64,000 bases of DNA. It comes from Apricaphanius iberus. Taxonomy: Eukaryota; Chordata; Actinopteri; Cyprinodontiformes; Aphaniidae. Under the pieces are notes generated by a model. The model worked only from the letters and a program-made list of their open reading frames with translations, had not been told where the DNA came from and ran no database searches. The position numbers and the translations under genes are program-made. Below are positions 13,486-23,517 of this stretch, piece after piece. The stretch is taken from positions 186,001 through 250,000 of the forward strand of contig JAPXFQ010001507.1 of NCBI GenBank assembly GCA_028564705.1, in the 5' to 3' direction. Position 1 is the stretch's first letter; every line of letters starts with the position of its first letter.

Positions 13486-13632
13486 GAATCCAATCCACCT
13501 GGAGAGAGCAGCAGGGAGAGGGGCAGTAATCAGGAGGATATTCTGGACAAGCCCAACCAAACTGACACAAATAACACTTCAGCTCAACAGCTAATTGACA
13601 TGATGCACATTTTCACTACAGCCCTGCACTAA
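13486..13632 (+). other. Exon-like open block ending in a stop
   Basis: After an acceptor-like TTCCTAAG (ending 13485), a hydrophilic frame reads ESNPPGESSRERGSNQEDIL and continues to TTALH and a stop at 13630-13632. Polar composition without low-complexity repeats suggests real coding ancestry, possibly in the same inserted element as 12990-13161. The phases of the two blocks do not join in the most natural frame, so they need not be one transcript. Unrecognised. Confidence 0.3.
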
Positions 13633-14136
13633 AGAGTAAAGATTAGAGCTTTTCGAATTTGCCTTTTTGTCTTTCATTAGTTACTTTAACCTATACCATC
13701 TGCATAATGTGAAATTATGATTGCTAATGCAAAAAACTTAAACTTTCAAGAGTGCTGCATTGGAGCACTTCTGTGTCCCCACCAATCTCAAAATCAAATC
13801 TACTCCCTTGCTATTCATACAGATAAGTGGAAGATAGAAGAGCCGGTGTGGATGCTGCCGTGGCAAATTCGTCTTCTTTTTATTATTGTTTTATTGTGAA
13901 GCCCAAAAATCGGCCCAGAAGACAATCAGAAAGCACTTCGGAGGCATTCGTAAATCTAAGGAGAACATAAACATGGTAAAATTAAGGTGTTTGGGGCAGA
14001 TTCAAACTTATTACAAGCGACACTTGTACTGCCCTCAAAATTCCCTTTCTACAGATGTAAGCTGATCACGAATGGATGTATAAATGCTGCTGAAACGTCA
14101 AACTTCTCAGGGTTAGGAAAAAAACATAAAAATTGC

Positions 14137-14180
14137 TAGAAATAAGGTCCAGGTTGAAAAAAAAAGGAATTTCCGTTTAA
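14137..14180 (-). mobile_element. TTAA-flanked transposon terminus
   Basis: Read on the minus strand from the TTAA at 14177-14180: ACGGAAATTCC, a T-run, then CAACCTGGACCTTATTTCTA. The same terminus occurs at 48640-48688. TTAA flanking is the piggyBac-type signature. The TTAA sits where the host Tc1 element naturally carries TTAA. Confidence 0.5.
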
Positions 14181-14405
14181 AGACATAACAGGTCTGTAAG
14201 GGCTAGAATTCTTAGTCTTTTTTTCGTAGGAGCTAAATACTTATTTTCTGCACTATTATACACTTATTTAAAAATCCTACAATATGATTTACAGGATTTG
14301 TTTTTACATCCTGTCTCTCACAGTTGAAGTGTATCTATGATGAAAATAACAGACCTTTTTTTTCTTTTACGTGTGACAACATGCAATTGGTCGCAGCCAA
14401 ATAAA
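14177..14405 (-). mobile_element. Tc1 element, distal piece with terminal region
   Basis: TAACAGGTCTGTAAGGGC, TAGAATTCTTAG, TAAATACTTATTTTCTGCAC, AAATCCTACAATATGATTTA, CTCACAGTTGAAGTGTATC and TATGATGAAAATAACAGACC are, in order, the transposase-upstream and terminal part of the same Tc1 family that ends at 12026. Together the two pieces are one element with an insertion in its non-coding 5' part. Confidence 0.7.
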
Positions 14406-14689
14406 TTTTGCTCCATTGTATAATGCTGCACTGTATAATGCAATGAGAATATCCTACAGGAACATAAATCTACACCACATAATTACTTTTGATTGACAGA
14501 ATTCATATCTCCTAAGAAATTGATATTTAAACTTAAAAAATAACATTAGCAGAAGATTATATCGGTTTGATTTCTTACTCGTCTCATTTGAAAAGAAGAA
14601 ATGGTATGTTTTTATGTCATAGGATAGATTCCCTGTTGCCTGTGGGATTTAGTTGAAGATTTACAGTGAGCCTGTTTTGTCTCCAATAG

Positions 14690-14811
14690 ACAGTGATGAA
14701 GCTCCAGAGGGAAATAAAACTCTGCAGGGAGAAGGGCTTACAGGGTGGAAGTCAGTGGGAGAGGGATCAATGAGTGTCAAAGAAGCTCAGACTGAACCAT
14801 CTGAGTTGTAA
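14690..14811 (+). other. Exon-like block after a strong acceptor
   Basis: TTTTGTCTCCAATAG is a good splice acceptor ending at 14689. The frame opening SDEAPEGNKTLQGEGLTGWK and ending AQTEPSEL runs to a stop at 14809-14811. Two bases belong to a codon from an upstream exon. It lies outside the Tc1 piece, so if it belongs with 12990-13632 the exon-bearing element would be older than the Tc1 insertion. Unrecognised, low certainty. Confidence 0.3.
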
Positions 14812-14989
14812 CATAGTTATTCACTCAGCCAGTCTTATATAGAAACAACATCAGTTCTTCATTCAAAGAACTAATGTTGGTTCTATATTCAGTTTGTAGA
14901 AGCAGTCACAATGCTTTGGTACTGGATTTTAAGCATGTGTGACCATGTAAGTGATTGGAACATCTGAAGCAATGAAAACATGGATAAGT

Positions 14990-15860
14990 TAAATGTTGTA
15001 TATGAGGCCCGCTGAGCCTGTAGCTCCCGCCTATCTGTGGTGTTGAGCTGCTCCAAAAACGCCGGAGAACATTTAAAATAGGCAGATTCTTAATAAACTA
15101 ACCATATAGATGAAGTTAGAAGGTCTACTTTCTCACCTAAAAATATCTTACAATTGCTTTTTGTTACGAGTTAGTAACGTTAGCTCGCTAGTAATCGCAA
15201 ACCGGTTATTATTATTTTTGAATTAACGTTCATTATTTGAGATCCAACTTACCATATCAACTTCTGCCATCTCTTCTCTTTTTCGTGGTGGGGAAATCGG
15301 TAATACAGTAAGAGATAGTTTTTTTCACGTTTCTGTTATTGCAACACAGGACACAGCACTGCACCATTTTAATGCTGTTGTAGTCCAGCGAATGGACACG
15401 GAAGTGGCTTTTTTGGACATGATGACGTAGCGCCTTGCCATTCCTATATCAATCATTCCAGCTATTGGGTTGCCTGGTTTGCTGCCGATATGTCCAGTGA
15501 CCAACCTGAACCATGTCCAGTGTGGAATGTATTTTAGGAGCGTAACTGACAGTTAACGTTTGCAAAGTTAGCAAGCGAGCTAGCTTACCAATCCAGGAGG
15601 AAAGTCGCCATTTTCGAGTGTGTTTGTTGCCGTAGAAATGTTTTATGTGGGTCCATATAGTGTAGTCTTCACCTAAAACTACTCTAGTCTATTCTTCTGT
15701 GGTCATTCCTCTCCTGAGACGGTATAACAATATATCTGTATCTCTGAAACAGCTGCTTGAGTTGCTGACTCCACCATTTCTCCCAGTGTCAACCATATAC
15801 TGTAGTTGGATCATAGAGACCGAATCTGTCAACCCGCAACCCGGAGCTGCTACTGGCTGG
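14990..15860 (-). mobile_element. Probable non-autonomous DNA element carrying a mini-exon
   Basis: Moderately GC-rich block with repeated AACGTTAGC/GTTAGC words and promoter-like composition around the mini-exon at 15253-15270. It resembles common teleost non-autonomous elements. The TIRs and TSD were not found, so both boundaries are approximate. Confidence 0.3.
15253..15270 (-). other. Mini first exon MAEVDM ending at a GTAAGT donor
   Basis: Minus strand: purine-rich leader, ATG at 15270, six codons reading MAEVDM, then the donor GTAAGTTGG from 15252. The exon ends in phase 0. The context AGAG before ATGG is a fair Kozak. This may be the remaining first exon of a transposase or accessory gene. 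Confidence 0.35.
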
Positions 15861-16032
15861 TAGATGTAAATATTAATGCCGTGGTCTTGCCCGTTTTTTT
15901 AAATATTTTAATTCAAATTAAATTTTTTAGGACATTTACTTAAATTCTTCACCCCTCTAAAACCCCTATGGATGTATTTTTTAATGTAGCTTTTTATGAA
16001 AATGTTCCACATAAAACCTTTAATAATTAAAG

Positions 16033-16400
16033 TGTCATGGAAATTTGGGTGTCTGAGAAGCCTTGGATGAGAGAATAAAACAAAAGTTTCAGCCATGTTC
16101 GTACATAGTTTATTTTACGTGCACGGGAGGGTCTCCTAGTGAGAACCCCCAAAGCTTCAGACAGATATATGAGTTTATATACCGTTAGCCACACCCTAAG
16201 AATCAGCATCTGTCCGATCATTACATCAAACAGTTATGATTGGGTAACCACAAGACCAATCACAGAACAACATGGAATAGGTAAACACAGGATGTGTCAT
16301 CAGTAGTCAGCAGTAAACAATCAGGAGATAGTTTCACTGGACCCTCAGTATATAGATAACAATAAGGGACACTTATTATTATGCTGAGAAAGACATTCAC
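16033..16400 (-). mobile_element. Retroviral-like LTR (probably solo), right boundary unresolved
   Basis: On the minus strand a CCAAT-like region (ACCCAATCATAAC) precedes a TATA-type box (plus-strand 16173-16182). About 60 bp further on comes AATAAA (plus-strand TTTATT 16109-16114), and about 75 bp later the end CCATGACA at 16033. That order, U3-TATA-R-polyA-U5 ending in CA, is an LTR layout. No gag or pol is visible next to it. The 5' TG end on the minus strand was not found, so length and TSD are unknown. Confidence 0.45.
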
Positions 16401-16950
16401 ATGATCTGTCATAAGTATAACACCAGATAATAACAAGATTTGTCATAAGTCAATATGATATGTTTACATTCAATTGGTTCTTGTTTGTACCTTAGAATAA
16501 GAGCAGCTGTCTAAGAGCTGAGTAAGAGAATTAAACTTTTCTAATGCCCCAGTATAATAAAATGTTCTGTCACATATAGCATTTTGTGGTGTTGATTGAG
16601 GTAAGGTAAAATTAGCAAAATGCTTTATTTACTCCTTTGAACTCTGAACTGAGTGCTTAAAATGTCAGATTAAGGTTCAGAGACTGTGCCCTTAGAGGCC
16701 CTACGTCCAAGTGCCAGGGGCCACCAGGGGCCCTCAGAGGTCGTACAAACTTTGCACCAGTTCAGAGCCCCAACGGTTGTGAGACAGTGGAAAGTCTGCA
16801 TTGACACAGTGGGCCATCTCCCAGACTGGGACTTAGGGCCCCATTCCTTCCCTTCTCTCTCTCTGTTTACCTGTGTGTGTCAAAGTGCGCTGTAAAATAA
16901 ATAAACATGAGAATGAGCTAAGCTCCGTCATCAAACACACTTATCTCTCT
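16401..16950. other. No recognised feature
   Basis: Contains a GC-richer pocket (16680-16850) that encodes no convincing protein and has no repeat ends I recognise. Confidence 0.4.
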
Positions 16951-16955
16951 AAAAG

Positions 16956-17040
16956 AGAGATAAAGCACCTTGAATTACTGAATTACCCTGTTGTTGAAAG
17001 TGTGCTCTACAATACAATTTCTTGTCTTGCCTATGGTTTT
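16956..17040 (+). repeat. LINE/SINE 3' tail, copy 1
   Basis: AAAGCACCTTGAATTACTG, GTTGAAAGTGTGCTCTACAA and TTCTTGTCTTGCC match the tail at 26990-27055 and, inverted, 34083-34165. A small insertion (about 15 bp) interrupts the usual GAATTGCC word. Confidence 0.5.
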
Positions 17041-17472
17041 ATAGTAGTAAGTACATATTTTTCTATTATGCAATGTGCAAAAGTAATCAGAGAATTCTAC
17101 TGCTTCGGAAATAATTTCAAATAATGTTACATTGGTTATAAGAAATTTAAAATTGCATCATTTATGGGTTGCTATTTATATACTTTTTAATGTTTTTGTT
17201 GAGGGTCATTAAAGAGTAACTGCTCAATGTCGCAAAATTAGGTGTTGTGTGGCAGACCAATGAGTGAGATGGCCGGGCCTGGTCTGTGCTGTCACTGACA
17301 TGCCTTAAGTGCAGCGCTTCTGCAGCTGGACACACACAACCAGAAAGTTGCACAGCAATAGTAACTCAAGCTCCATTGCGTGAGAGAGGGGCAATTATGA
17401 GGTTTGAATATTTATATGGGTCGTGAGTTGTCAACTACAACTTGGTACAGAGGCCTGGCCGAGACTAATATC
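17041..17472. other. No recognised feature
   Basis: Short frames only. No repeat ends recognised. Confidence 0.4.
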
Positions 17473-17821
17473 TTATGGTGCATTCACACAGCATACTTGT
17501 CAAACAACACTCACAACGCATCTAGTTTGACACATATAAATTATTTAAGCTGAAGCTTGCAAGGCCTTTCTCTGGCAGATGTTGTAAACACTAGCGGGTC
17601 GTGGTTGGCTAGAAAATGTTGACGTCTGGCCACGTCACTACAGTGAAACGCTCTGATTGGTTGGCACACTGCGTTAAGTGCATTAAGAGAGACCAAAGTT
17701 GTAAACGCACACAAAGCGCCACAGAGAATCTGACACTCCTCAGAGGGACTCAACCATAGATTTTACATGTAATTTTGCCGCTCTTGACGCTGACCTTCAG
17801 GGCAGTGTGAATGCACCATTA
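17473..17821. mobile_element. PIF/Harbinger-like MITE, copy B
   Basis: A perfect 14-bp TIR, TGGTGCATTCACAC, begins at 17476 and its inverse ends at 17818. TTA sits on both sides (17473-17475 and 17819-17821), the 3-bp TSD of PIF/Harbinger. 343 bp, no coding capacity. Same family as 1-449, inverted. Confidence 0.75.
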
Positions 17822-19372
17822 AGAAATCTTAAATTGACATCATAGACTGTAGCTTCTAAGTTTTTAACATTTGGATGTATTTTATTTCTATTTTAAATTC
17901 TATTTAATGTTTACACTATAAAACATGCTGATGTGCACTATATTTTCTAGTTTTCTAGGTTAAGTTTTATATATTTGTATCATTATAGCTATAGATGTAA
18001 ACTTCATAAATTCAACCAACTGTAATCCCATAAATCTGGTTTACGGTCAGATTAAAAAGGAAAGTGTTTAAAAGTCATTTCTCGAAATATTTAGTTATGA
18101 TTGGCAGCCTGGCCTTCATCTAGTAAGCATGTAAACTATAAGCAGGATATAATTTGCATAGACACGAGAACAATTTATTTTATGGCCAATAAACAGCTGT
18201 AATGATCCCAGCTTTTATAGGTCTTGTCCTGGGGTCGTGTTTCTTCTTTTTGCATTTTGAAGATAGACATTCTCATTGTCCACCAGAACAAAATGTTAAT
18301 GCCTGTAATTTCTTCCTCTGGTCTCAAGATTTTGATTAGAAGTGCATGACGTCGATGAGTGATCTTCTGTAAAATGTACATCTAAACAAAATAATTATCA
18401 TGACTTGTGAGTGTGCTGATAATAAATCAGCACATAACATATCCCATTTTTGTTTAAATATTTTGTTACGCATTGGAACACCATTTTTTTATAACAGAAC
18501 ATTTTAGTGGCATTTAAAACATAAATATTCAAAATGGCGGAAAAAAAGAGGAAAAACTCCTGACAGATTTTAGTATTCAGATTTTTTCTTTTCTATAGGA
18601 ATGATCTAAATGGCAAATTAATTAATATTTGGGACTTCTAATAACCTTTTCGGCATCCAAAAGTTTTTTTTATGAATTCAAACAACTAGGTAGAATTCAA
18701 ACACTTGTAATAGTTACAATAACTAACTTCAACTGCAATTTTACTTTGAAGAAACTATTTGCATCCCTGCTTTCAAAATGTTCTTTCTTTTTGGAACCCA
18801 CTGTTACTTACACTGGACCAAAGAAGAAGGAGTTGGTTTGAAGATTTGGTAGCCATTGGAAAAAATAAATAAAATGGAGACTGATGTTGGTATATAATTT
18901 CTGGTGTTACCATTTGCCATTTTCCCCCACCCCACCCCCTAAGCCTAAAAAAAACTTTCAAAAGATGTCTTTAATTGTGGATGACCTGATTCTTTTTGGA
19001 GAAAAAAAACACAGATCTGAGTAAAAATCTCAAAGGTCTCAATTGTGAAGTATGGATCAGCTGGTTTTAATTTGCCAGCCTCGAAAGTGTGATTTTAATC
19101 AATTTCATGGGGCCACGGACCCACATGTGGGAATAACACACCCCAGCAATGTTGAAGCAAATACGTGTACATCTGTCACTCTTTTCAAAATCAATTGGGG
19201 TCCTCAGGCTGCATTTTTTACACCTGCTCTGTTTGCCATTATGACAAGAATCATGATTTTTCACGGTCAGGAAGAGATAATAAAAAACATCCAGCAAGAT
19301 GAATCTGGAACCCTCAAAACTTCGTCATTATAAAATAATTTGTTTGAAAACACGTTTTCTGAGTAACTTACA
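17822..19372. other. AT-rich intergenic sequence
   Basis: No frame above 93 codons. The overlapping frames at 19052-19333 and 19067-19297 lack recognisable motifs. No TIRs or TSDs found. Confidence 0.5.
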
Positions 19373-19770
19373 TTGGGGAGAACAAGTATTTATTACACTG
19401 CTTATATTTTAAGTGTTCCCACTTAAAAAGCATGTAGAGGTCTGTAATTTGTATCAAAGTTACTCTTCAACGTGAGGGACAGAATCTAAAACAAAAATGC
19501 AGAAAATCACAGTGCATGATTTTTTTAATATTTCATTCCATTTTATTGCATGACAAAAGTATCTGATACATCAGACAAACATAACTCAATATATGGTACA
19601 TAAACCTTTGTTTGCAAATACAGAAATCAGACATTTTCTGTAGGTCTTCACCATGTTTGCACACACTGCAGCAGGGATTTTGGCTCATTGAAAACAAAAA
19701 TTGACATTTGTTGACCAAGGTCCCACAGTCTGGACGAAGAACGGAGAGGCACACAATCCAAGAAGCTTAA
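19373..19770 (-). mobile_element. Tc1 element terminus and 5'-most non-coding/C-terminal part
   Basis: GGGGAGAACAAGTATTTATT, CATGTAGAGGTCTGTAATTT, ACGTGAGGGACAGAATCTAA, CATGACAAAAGTATCTGATA, AACCTTTGTTTGCAAATACA and GTTTGCACACACTGCAGCAG follow a well-known teleost Tc1 family from its TIR inward. It breaks off near 19770, where text from a different Tc1 family begins. Confidence 0.7.
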
Positions 19771-19775
19771 AGTGC

Positions 19776-20345
19776 AGTTTAGCCAGACTGAAGTTCTTTA
19801 GTCTGTGTTGATATGGGGAGCCATCTCATCTGCTGGTGTTAGTCCACTGGGCTAGAGTACAGAGTCAACGCAGCCAGGGCATTTTGGAGCACTTCATGCT
19901 TCCGTCCACAGACGAGCTTGGAAATGCTGACTTCTTTTTCAGCAGGACTTGGCACCTGCCCACACGGCTAAAAGTACCAAAACCAGGTTCATTTACCATG
20001 GGGTTACTGTGCTTGATTGGTCAGCAACTTGCCTGACCTAAAACCTAACAGCTGAATGCCTCTACTGAAGCATCCTGGTCTTCCATAACAACTCACGCTA
20101 CTAGTTCTATGCCATGCCGCATTGAGGCAGTAATTGATGTTGCCTAAACAGGGTCCATACCAACTACTGAATACATATACATGATTATGCTTTTCAGAGT
20201 TCGTACATGTTTCTATTTAAAATCTTTTTTATTGTTTTCTTGTAATCTAATTTTATGAGATTTTGAATATCAGGTTTTCCTAAACTGTGAGCCATATTCG
20301 TCAAAATTCTAACAAATAGGCGTGAAATACCTAGCATGTAATGAA
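19776..20345 (+). pseudogene. Second-family Tc1 transposase remnant
   Basis: Plus-strand fragments GILEHFMLPSTDELGNADFF (from about 19880), WHLPTR for the diverged second acidic motif, and STEASWSSITTHATSSMPCR (about 20065) are the C-terminal half of a Tc1 transposase. The region after the stop (GAGATTTTGAATATCAGG, AGCCATATTCGTCAAAATTC) is that family's 3' non-coding end, also seen at 51228-51370. Multiple stops and frameshifts; inactive. It abuts an opposite-strand Tc1 of another family at 19373-19770. Confidence 0.7.
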
Positions 20346-20458
20346 AATTGTTTTAAAATACACTTTCCATATGCAAACACCACTTTTAATTTTAGTTTAG
20401 AGCTGCAGGTCCTAAATGTAACATTGATTTTAGATGGACTCTTATAAGTCTGTGTTAT

Positions 20459-20745
20459 AAAATGGTAAATGGCCTGCATATGTATAGTGCTTTTTCAGTC
20501 ACAGGACCACAGAGCGGTTTACACTACATTTAGTTATTCACCCATTCACACACACATTCAAAAATAGATAGTGGCAAGCTACATCCACAGCTGCCCTGGG
20601 ACATCCTGACAGAAGCTAGACTGACAGACATAGGCACTACTGGGCCCTCTGGTCACCACCAGCATGCAAAGAGGGTTAATTGTCTTGCCCAAGGACACAA
20701 CGATCGAGATGGACAAAGATTCAAACCAGGAACTTACTGGTTACG
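20459..20745 (+). repeat. Teleost interspersed repeat (AAATGGCCTGCATATGTATA type)
   Basis: In order: AAATGGTAAATGGCCTGC, AGTGCTTTTTCAGTCAC, CACCCATTCACACACAC, GTGGCAAGCTACATCC, CAGCTGCCCTGGGACATC, GGGCCCTCTGGTCACCACC, CTTGCCCAAGGACACAACG and TTCAAACCAGGAACTTAC. This is a very abundant fish repeat that I cannot place in a named class. Confidence 0.6.
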
Positions 20746-21960
20746 GGACAAACTGAAAGTTGCATAACACTTTATGTAGTACAAAACATTTTATTGCATC
20801 ATACAATACAACTCATACGTTGCTACGGGAAAGGTGTTTTACTCAAGCTTCTAGCATATATCCAGTAGCATTGTGGGATCACAGTCACACCATAAACTAA
20901 ATGCTCTAGAGTTCAATTGGAGCCATACAGTGCCTTTGTTCCTTTTAAATGCTGTTCAGTAAAAGGCGTGAAAACACCCTGACAGTTGGTTTGATGATGA
21001 TCAAGCTTTTCAAGGTAATCATAACAGTCTTCCAAAATGACCAAGTTGCATGCATATAACTTGTCAGAAAAGTTTAGTTGGTGCAGTTAACGCTTATTTA
21101 TTGTGATTCTGGTCTCCCATTTTTCTTTGACTGGACACGGTCAAATTATAATTGCCTCTGGTTCCTGCTTCAGAAGTCTCACAACATCAGCTTTCAATTC
21201 AACTTTAGGAAGACAGAGGGCACCAAGGAGAAAATTAGATATGCTTTGAAGAGAAGACCTTGGCAAACAGCCACAGCTGCATTAAAACTTGTCAGTAACA
21301 ATTATGCATGGAAACCTTGATGGGCGTTGATTCGCTAAGCTGAATTCAGCAAAGAGTAAAGCTTATTGTTTAAAAAAAATTTATAATAAATCAATAAATA
21401 TATGTTATTACACTTGGTTTTTAGTGTTCAGTTTAGAGTGAATTATTGTAGGAAAGCTTTGTTTAAAAAAATGTTGAACTGTAAAATAATTCACAGTAAG
21501 TTGGTCAGTAAAATAATTGACTGAATGTTTTGTTAGAGCTAAATCGATTTAGGTTGAGAAATGTTTCTTTTGAAACTTCATCAGTGTTGCTGCTGCAATA
21601 CGAAACTTATGAGAATAAGCAGACGCTTAGCTAATTGAAAATTTATCATTGGAGCATTCTTAGAATGGAAGAGACGAAGGTCTAAATCTCTGTTTATTTA
21701 TGCTAAAAATCATCTTTCTGTTTTCAGCATAATCCCTGATTTAGCCTATTTAAAAAATAAAGATACTGTTGCACACATTAGCACTTAGGATGATTAAAAA
21801 TCTGGAGAGACTTTCGGGCAGCTATGAAAGCCTTGAGACGGGGAAAGAGGTTCATCTAACAGCACAATAACTAAACTAAGCTTCCTACCTACACATACAC
21901 AACACAAGAAATGGGTATATGACTACAACAACAATTTCACTGAAAAGCTCTTGGCAACAA
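20746..21960. other. AT-rich intergenic sequence
   Basis: No recognised feature. An 80-codon plus frame (21078-21320) has no motif or clear splice sites. Confidence 0.45.
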
Positions 21961-22371
21961 TTATATACTGACAATAACCTCAACCCCCCTGCCTTGCCGC
22001 CGCAAGGAAGAGGGGAACGCAGCCAGCCGATGGATGACACCCGCCACCCTGGTCCAACTCCATTGCTGACACACACCCCCACGCCAGGTTGCCACAGCTA
22101 CACAGCTACAGCGGACAACAACCCCCCAGGTCACACCCAGCCAGCACCTGTACATCAAGATCTACCAGCTCCTGGGTCAAGATCCTGTCTCATGCAGAGC
22201 GTCTAGACCAGGCACGGAACCCTGCCCTGGGAGACGTACCCCTACACTCTAGGATGGAAACAAGCACACCGCCAAAGCCATAGGAGCTATAGCAGCCCAC
22301 CAGCCAAGGCTTAGGACCAGATAGTTTGATCTATCTACCGGACCCCAACACCTGATGGTTGGTAGCGAACA

Positions 22372-22642
22372 GGGGCTGTCATGTTTGAGTTGTGGATGGT
22401 AGACTCCGCAGGCAACAGGATGAAATAAAACTCACTTTTATTTACTGGCAGGACACAGGAGCACAGAGAGCAGGAACACAGACTAGTAATCAAACGAGGA
22501 ACTGACGATTAACTGACGATTACGACAACGCAAGGACACTAGGGTAGCAGGGAACATAAATGAACAGGGGTGTAATCAAGGTAACTAGACACACCTGGGA
22601 TTAATCAAACACAGGGAAACAAGGGCAGATCCTGACAGGGGC
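22372..22642 (+). mobile_element. LTR-like element (solo LTR?) with 5-bp TSD
   Basis: TGTCATGTTTGAGTTG begins at 22377 and AGATCCTGACA ends at 22637, giving TGTCA...TGACA ends. GGGGC is duplicated on both sides (22372-22376, 22638-22642). A polyadenylation-type GAAATAAAAC lies about 50 bp in. The 261-bp length, TG/CA ends and 5-bp TSD fit a short solo LTR. No internal genes are present, so the retroelement class is not known. Confidence 0.65.
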
Positions 22643-22848
22643 TTGGGAAGACCTCTAGCCTCTGTCCTCCTGCTCGATTGTGGTGTTGCTGCATGTTGTT
22701 CTAACGTGCACTAAAAACAGAGGGAATGCTGCCAGGCACCCCCATCCCCCACCCAGGTCCTCAGTATCTAAACGCAGTTAAGCAGTGGGCACCGGAACCA
22801 GAGGTGAGGCTCGTTGAAGGGTTCTTCCTCTGGAGCAGAAAAGTGTCT

Positions 22849-23517
22849 CCTCCTCTAGGCCTGTGAATATTCTCATTCATCCAGGTCATGGTTATCTCAA
22901 GGAAATTTCAATCGAACGCAACTGGACTCGGTAATTTGTCTTGGAAGAAGTTTCACCTCTTATCCATGAGGCTTCAAGGAGAAAGCCCACTCCTTTGAGG
23001 ACAGCAATGTCCAGATATTAGACAGAGAGGAGAGATGGTTTGAAAGAGGAGTAAAAGAAGCCATCTATGTAAAAGTAGAGAAACCATCGCTTAACAGAGG
23101 AGTAGGCCTGAGACTTCACCTATCTCCAATTTACAATGCTGCCCTTTCATCCCTACCCAGGAGACTCAACAATTTAACCTCTAATAAGAAAAACAACTGT
23201 GACTCCAGCGACTGGCGTTATAACACAATAGGGCACTAATGAAGCCGAAACCTAAGCTCCACCAATAGGCGACACACCAACGACCATCGTTAAGACGTGG
23301 AGCACAAAGTATCCAATGACATAATTATTCTTGTAATAGCCCTCCAAGAGGTTAAATAGCTGAGTCTCCACACCAGTTAGTTGGACCAGTCCCAGCCTGG
23401 TCAGCGGCGAGCATGAACTGATGAAGCCTCTTGCATAGGAGGTGAAACGTCTTCCAAGACAAATTACCAAGTCCAGTTGCATTCAATTGAAATTTCCTTG
23501 AGATCCCCTCCTCTAGG
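22849..23517 (+). mobile_element. Penelope-like element, copy 1, with 11-bp TSD
   Basis: CCTCCTCTAGG occurs at 22849-22859 and again at 23507-23517, bracketing 647 bp. The left arm (22894-22977) and right arm (about 23420-23504) are inverted copies of each other: AAATTTCAATCGAACGCAAC against AAATTTCAATTGAATGCAAC read inverted. The left arm has a further 33 bp outside (CTGTGAATATTCTCATTC...). Between the arms lies the C-terminal end of the element's protein. Inverted terminal repeats are known in Penelope-like elements. Confidence 0.75.
22982..23239 (+). pseudogene. Penelope-like protein, C-terminal 85 codons
   Basis: An open frame from the left arm to TAA at 23237-23239 reads KAHSFEDSNVQILDREERWF, then a VKEAIYVKVEKPSLNRG stretch, and ends RYNTIGH. 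This is the end of the GIY-YIG endonuclease domain: the acidic residue of VKEAIY is the catalytic Glu position, and a family-specific tail follows. The catalytic GIY and YIG strands and the whole reverse transcriptase are deleted, so the copy is dead. It is over 90% identical by eye to the same part of 35548-36048. Confidence 0.75.

Larger units (their letters stand above)
12027..14176. mobile_element. Insertion(s) splitting the Tc1 element
   Basis: The Tc1 text stops after GGTGCTATTAAT and resumes at TTAAAGACATAACAGGTCTG (14177), so about 2.15 kb is foreign. The left edge CAAGGGCGTATAATTAGC, followed by GGACATGTCCCCACCAATAT, resembles a hAT end. The right edge is a TTAA-flanked terminus (14137-14176). 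It may be two nested insertions. It holds exon-like blocks (12990-13161, 13486-13632) and a purine-rich segment. A short echo of the left part (GTGTCCCCACCAATCTC) occurs at 13775. No full-length transposase is readable. Confidence 0.5.
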
